Source: Acidimicrobiales bacterium (GTDB taxonomy: Bacteria > Actinomycetota > Acidimicrobiia > Acidimicrobiales > MedAcidi-G1). Taken from it: 41,178 nt of DNA. Position numbers and translations under genes: made by a program. The stretch covers positions 1 to 41,178 of the forward strand of contig JAAZXY010000018.1 of the NCBI GenBank assembly GCA_014239855.1, in the 5' to 3' direction. How positions within the stretch are numbered: position 1 is the stretch's first letter; every line of letters begins with the position of its first letter. Under the pieces are notes generated by a model. It was given only the letters and a program-made list of their open reading frames with translations, was not told the DNA's origin and made no database searches. Below, in pieces: positions 39,500 to 41,178 of this stretch.

Positions 39500-41178
39500 T
39501 CAGCCCTTCAACCGCGAGTCATCCGGGTCGAACACGGCCCCCGTGGAGGCCACCTTCACCGGGAACAGCTCGTTCATGTACATGACCTGCAGGTCGGTGC
39601 CGGCCACGGCCAGATCCCGCGGGAGGTAGGACATCAGCAGGTGCTTTCCGACCGACGGCCCGTAGCCCGCCGAGGTGACCCGACTGACCCGACCGTGGCT
39701 GTCGACGATGCGACCGCCGTCGGCGTCCAGGATGGGCTCGTTGCCACCCATCATGTGACGGGCCCGGCCCTGGCCGTCCGTCTGGTCCTCGACGGTGAGG
39801 GTGCACATCGAGACCTCGGGATCGCCGGCCTCGCGGGCCGCCAGGTAGGCGTCACGGCCGATGAAGTCGGCGGCCTTGAGCTTCGGGCGGGCCAGGCCGG
39901 CCTCCAGCGGGTTGTACTCGCTCTCCAGCTCGGCGCCCATCAGGCGGTAGCCCTTCTCGAGGCGACCCGACGATCCGTACACGCCGCCGCCGGTCGCCCG
40001 GATGCCCAGGTCGGCACCGGCCTCCATCAGGGCGTCCCACAGGGCGGGGCCGTTGTCCCACGCCGTGTAGATCTCCCAGCCGGTGTCACCGACGTAGGAG
40101 ATGCGGAACAACTGGACGGGCAGGCCGGCCACCTCGGCGTCGATGATCGAGCCGTAGGGCGAGCCGTCCTGGCTGAGGTCCTGACCGGTCAGCTGGGACA
40201 GCACGGCCGGGGCGTTCGGGCCCCACAGGCCGAGCGTGGTCAGCTCTCGGGTGATGTTGGTGAACGTCACCGAGCCGTCGGTCGGCATGTGACGCCGGGT
40301 CCAGAACTCGTCGCGTCCACCGTCGAACACGCCGGTCACGATCCGCATGCGGTCCTCGCCGAGGCGCATCATCGTGAGGTCGGAGTGGAAGCCACCGTCA
40401 GGCGTCAGCCACGGGGTGTAGATCGAACGGCCGACGGCCACGTCGACCTTGTTGACGGCCAGGCGCTCCGCGTACTCGATGGCCCCGGGGCCGTCCAGCT
40501 CGTAGATCTGGAAGGCGCTCAGGTCGACCACACCGCAGTGCTCGCGCATGTTGAGGTGCTCGCCGGTGGTGATGGGGCTCCACCAGCGGTTGTCCCATTC
40601 GACCTCGCGCTCGGCCAGGCCGTAGCGCTCCACGAGGTCGGCGTTGGCGCCGTACCACTGGGGGCGCTCCCACGTCCGGGCCTGGAAGAAGGTGGCGTCG
40701 AGGTCCTCCTGGCGGGAGAAGTACGGGCCCACCTCGAGGTTGCGGCGTCCCTCCCACTGCTCGGCCGGGTGGACGATCCCGTAGGTCTTGATGAAGTGCT
40801 CGTCGGCCCGGGACCAGATGTGCTCGTCGGAGCGCTCCTGGTCGTAGAAGCGGGCGATGTCGGCGCCGTGGACGTCGATGACCCGGGGGTAGCCGTGGGT
40901 CATCCACTCGGCGACCACCTGGGCCATGCCCGGCCCCTCCTTGACCCACACCGCGGCGGCCGACCAGAGGTTTCGCACCTCGGTGGTCTCGCCGAGGCAC
41001 GGCATGGTGTCGGGGGTCAGCGAGAGCAGGCCGTTGATGGCGTACTTGATCTCGGCGTCGCCCAGCATGTCCATCAACTCGATGGCCGTCTCCATCTGGT
41101 CGTCGAAGTCGTCCGGCGTGAACGGCATCTCCGTCGGGGACAGTGCGGCCTCGGCGTTGGACGGGATCTCGTCCGGGT
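39500..41178 (-). CDS. Dimethylglycine/sarcosine dehydrogenase-GcvT fusion, N-terminus beyond the window
   Basis: About 559 codons of a paralogue of the 4963-7509 gene. The frame is still open at the window edge; the methionine at 41128 is internal because upstream codons continue the family pattern. Visible: the end of the FAD domain (Y-A-I-N-G-L-L-S-L-T-P-D and E-G-P-G-M-A-Q-V-V-A-E-W-M), a linker region (W-E-R-P-Q-W), then the GcvT domain with V-V-D-L-S-A-F-Q, G-D-T-G-W-E-I-Y and the C-terminal barrel. The FAD-attaching N-terminus is not in view. Coupling to etfBA argues for electron transfer to ETF. It may act on a different step (for example sarcosine versus dimethylglycine) from the first copy. 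Confidence 0.87.
   Translation of the reverse strand, partial: PDEIPSNAEAALSPTEMPFTPDDFDDQMETAIELMDMLGDAEIKYAINGLLSLTPDTMPCLGETTEVRNLWSAAAVWVKEGPGMAQVVAEWMTHGYPRVIDVHGADIARFYDQERSDEHIWSRADEHFIKTYGIVHPAEQWEGRRNLEVGPYFSRQEDLDATFFQARTWERPQWYGANADLVERYGLAEREVEWDNRWWSPITTGEHLNMREHCGVVDLSAFQIYELDGPGAIEYAERLAVNKVDVAVGRSIYTPWLTPDGGFHSDLTMMRLGEDRMRIVTGVFDGGRDEFWTRRHMPTDGSVTFTNITRELTTLGLWGPNAPAVLSQLTGQDLSQDGSPYGSIIDAEVAGLPVQLFRISYVGDTGWEIYTAWDNGPALWDALMEAGADLGIRATGGGVYGSSGRLEKGYRLMGAELESEYNPLEAGLARPKLKAADFIGRDAYLAAREAGDPEVSMCTLTVEDQTDGQGRARHMMGGNEPILDADGGRIVDSHGRVSRVTSAGYGPSVGKHLLMSYLPRDLAVAGTDLQVMYMNELFPVKVASTGAVFDPDDSRLKG

Noticed and set aside
1-41178. CRISPR arrays, tRNA or rRNA genes, insertion sequences
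   Set aside because: No regularly spaced long repeats, cloverleaf-like sequence, transposase frame or terminal inverted repeats were seen on reading either strand.

Overview
The window is about 41 kb of very GC-rich, densely packed DNA. F420-dependent oxidoreductase sequence, many acyl-CoA enzymes, GTG starts and -10 boxes of the form TANNNT just before start codons suggest an actinobacterium, probably of the Acidimicrobiia type and probably aquatic. The lineage is inferred from gene content only. No rRNA, tRNA, CRISPR array, insertion sequence or phage gene was seen.

Layout. (1) 1-9303, plus strand: the end of an F420-dependent oxidoreductase gene, then a six-gene operon: zinc alcohol dehydrogenase, enolase-superfamily dehydratase, MttB-family methyltransferase without pyrrolysine, a dimethylglycine/sarcosine dehydrogenase fused to GcvT, an M24 protein with the metal ligands of the DMSP lyase DddP, and a small thioesterase. 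(2) 9348-15173: lipid and acyl-CoA genes on both strands: two enoyl-CoA hydratases, a paired acyl-CoA dehydrogenase, a tyrosine-type phosphatase and an acyl-ACP desaturase. (3) 15243-20839, minus strand: a quaternary-amine ABC transporter (ProX, ProV and a giant ProW-like permease). proX and proV have their own near-identical promoters. (4) 21034-21711: a SAM methyltransferase. (5) 21750-26429, minus strand: an NAD-type formate dehydrogenase. Its catalytic subunit has an in-frame TGA at the selenocysteine position followed by a SECIS-like hairpin, and its N-terminal iron-sulfur half is a separate gene at the other end of the operon. (6) 26558-33196, minus strand: a gamma-butyrobetaine/carnitine to glycine betaine cluster: dehydrocarnitine-cleavage enzyme, carnitine dehydrogenase fused to a thioesterase, acyl-CoA dehydrogenase, NDP-forming CoA ligase and CaiD. 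(7) 33434-37726, plus strand: serA, a DUF1015 (SerK-like) gene and a pabB-pabC fusion. (8) 37730-41178, minus strand: a second dehydrogenase-GcvT gene (cut by the window edge) with etfB and etfA.

Taken together, the window reads as a methylated-onium-compound catabolic island. Betaines enter through ProXVW. Gamma-butyrobetaine and carnitine become glycine betaine through CoA thioesters. Betaine is demethylated stepwise (possibly by MttB, then by the dehydrogenase-GcvT proteins feeding ETF and tetrahydrofolate). Released C1 units end as formate, which the selenoprotein formate dehydrogenase oxidises to CO2 with NADH production. Glycine can feed serine metabolism, and PabBC supplies folate precursor. 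DddP would add DMSP cleavage. This flow is inferred from family assignments and gene order.

The strongest unusual feature is the selenocysteine-dependent, split and order-permuted formate dehydrogenase, which looks like a broken gene if TGA is read as stop. Next are the giant ProW-like permease and the twin transporter promoters.
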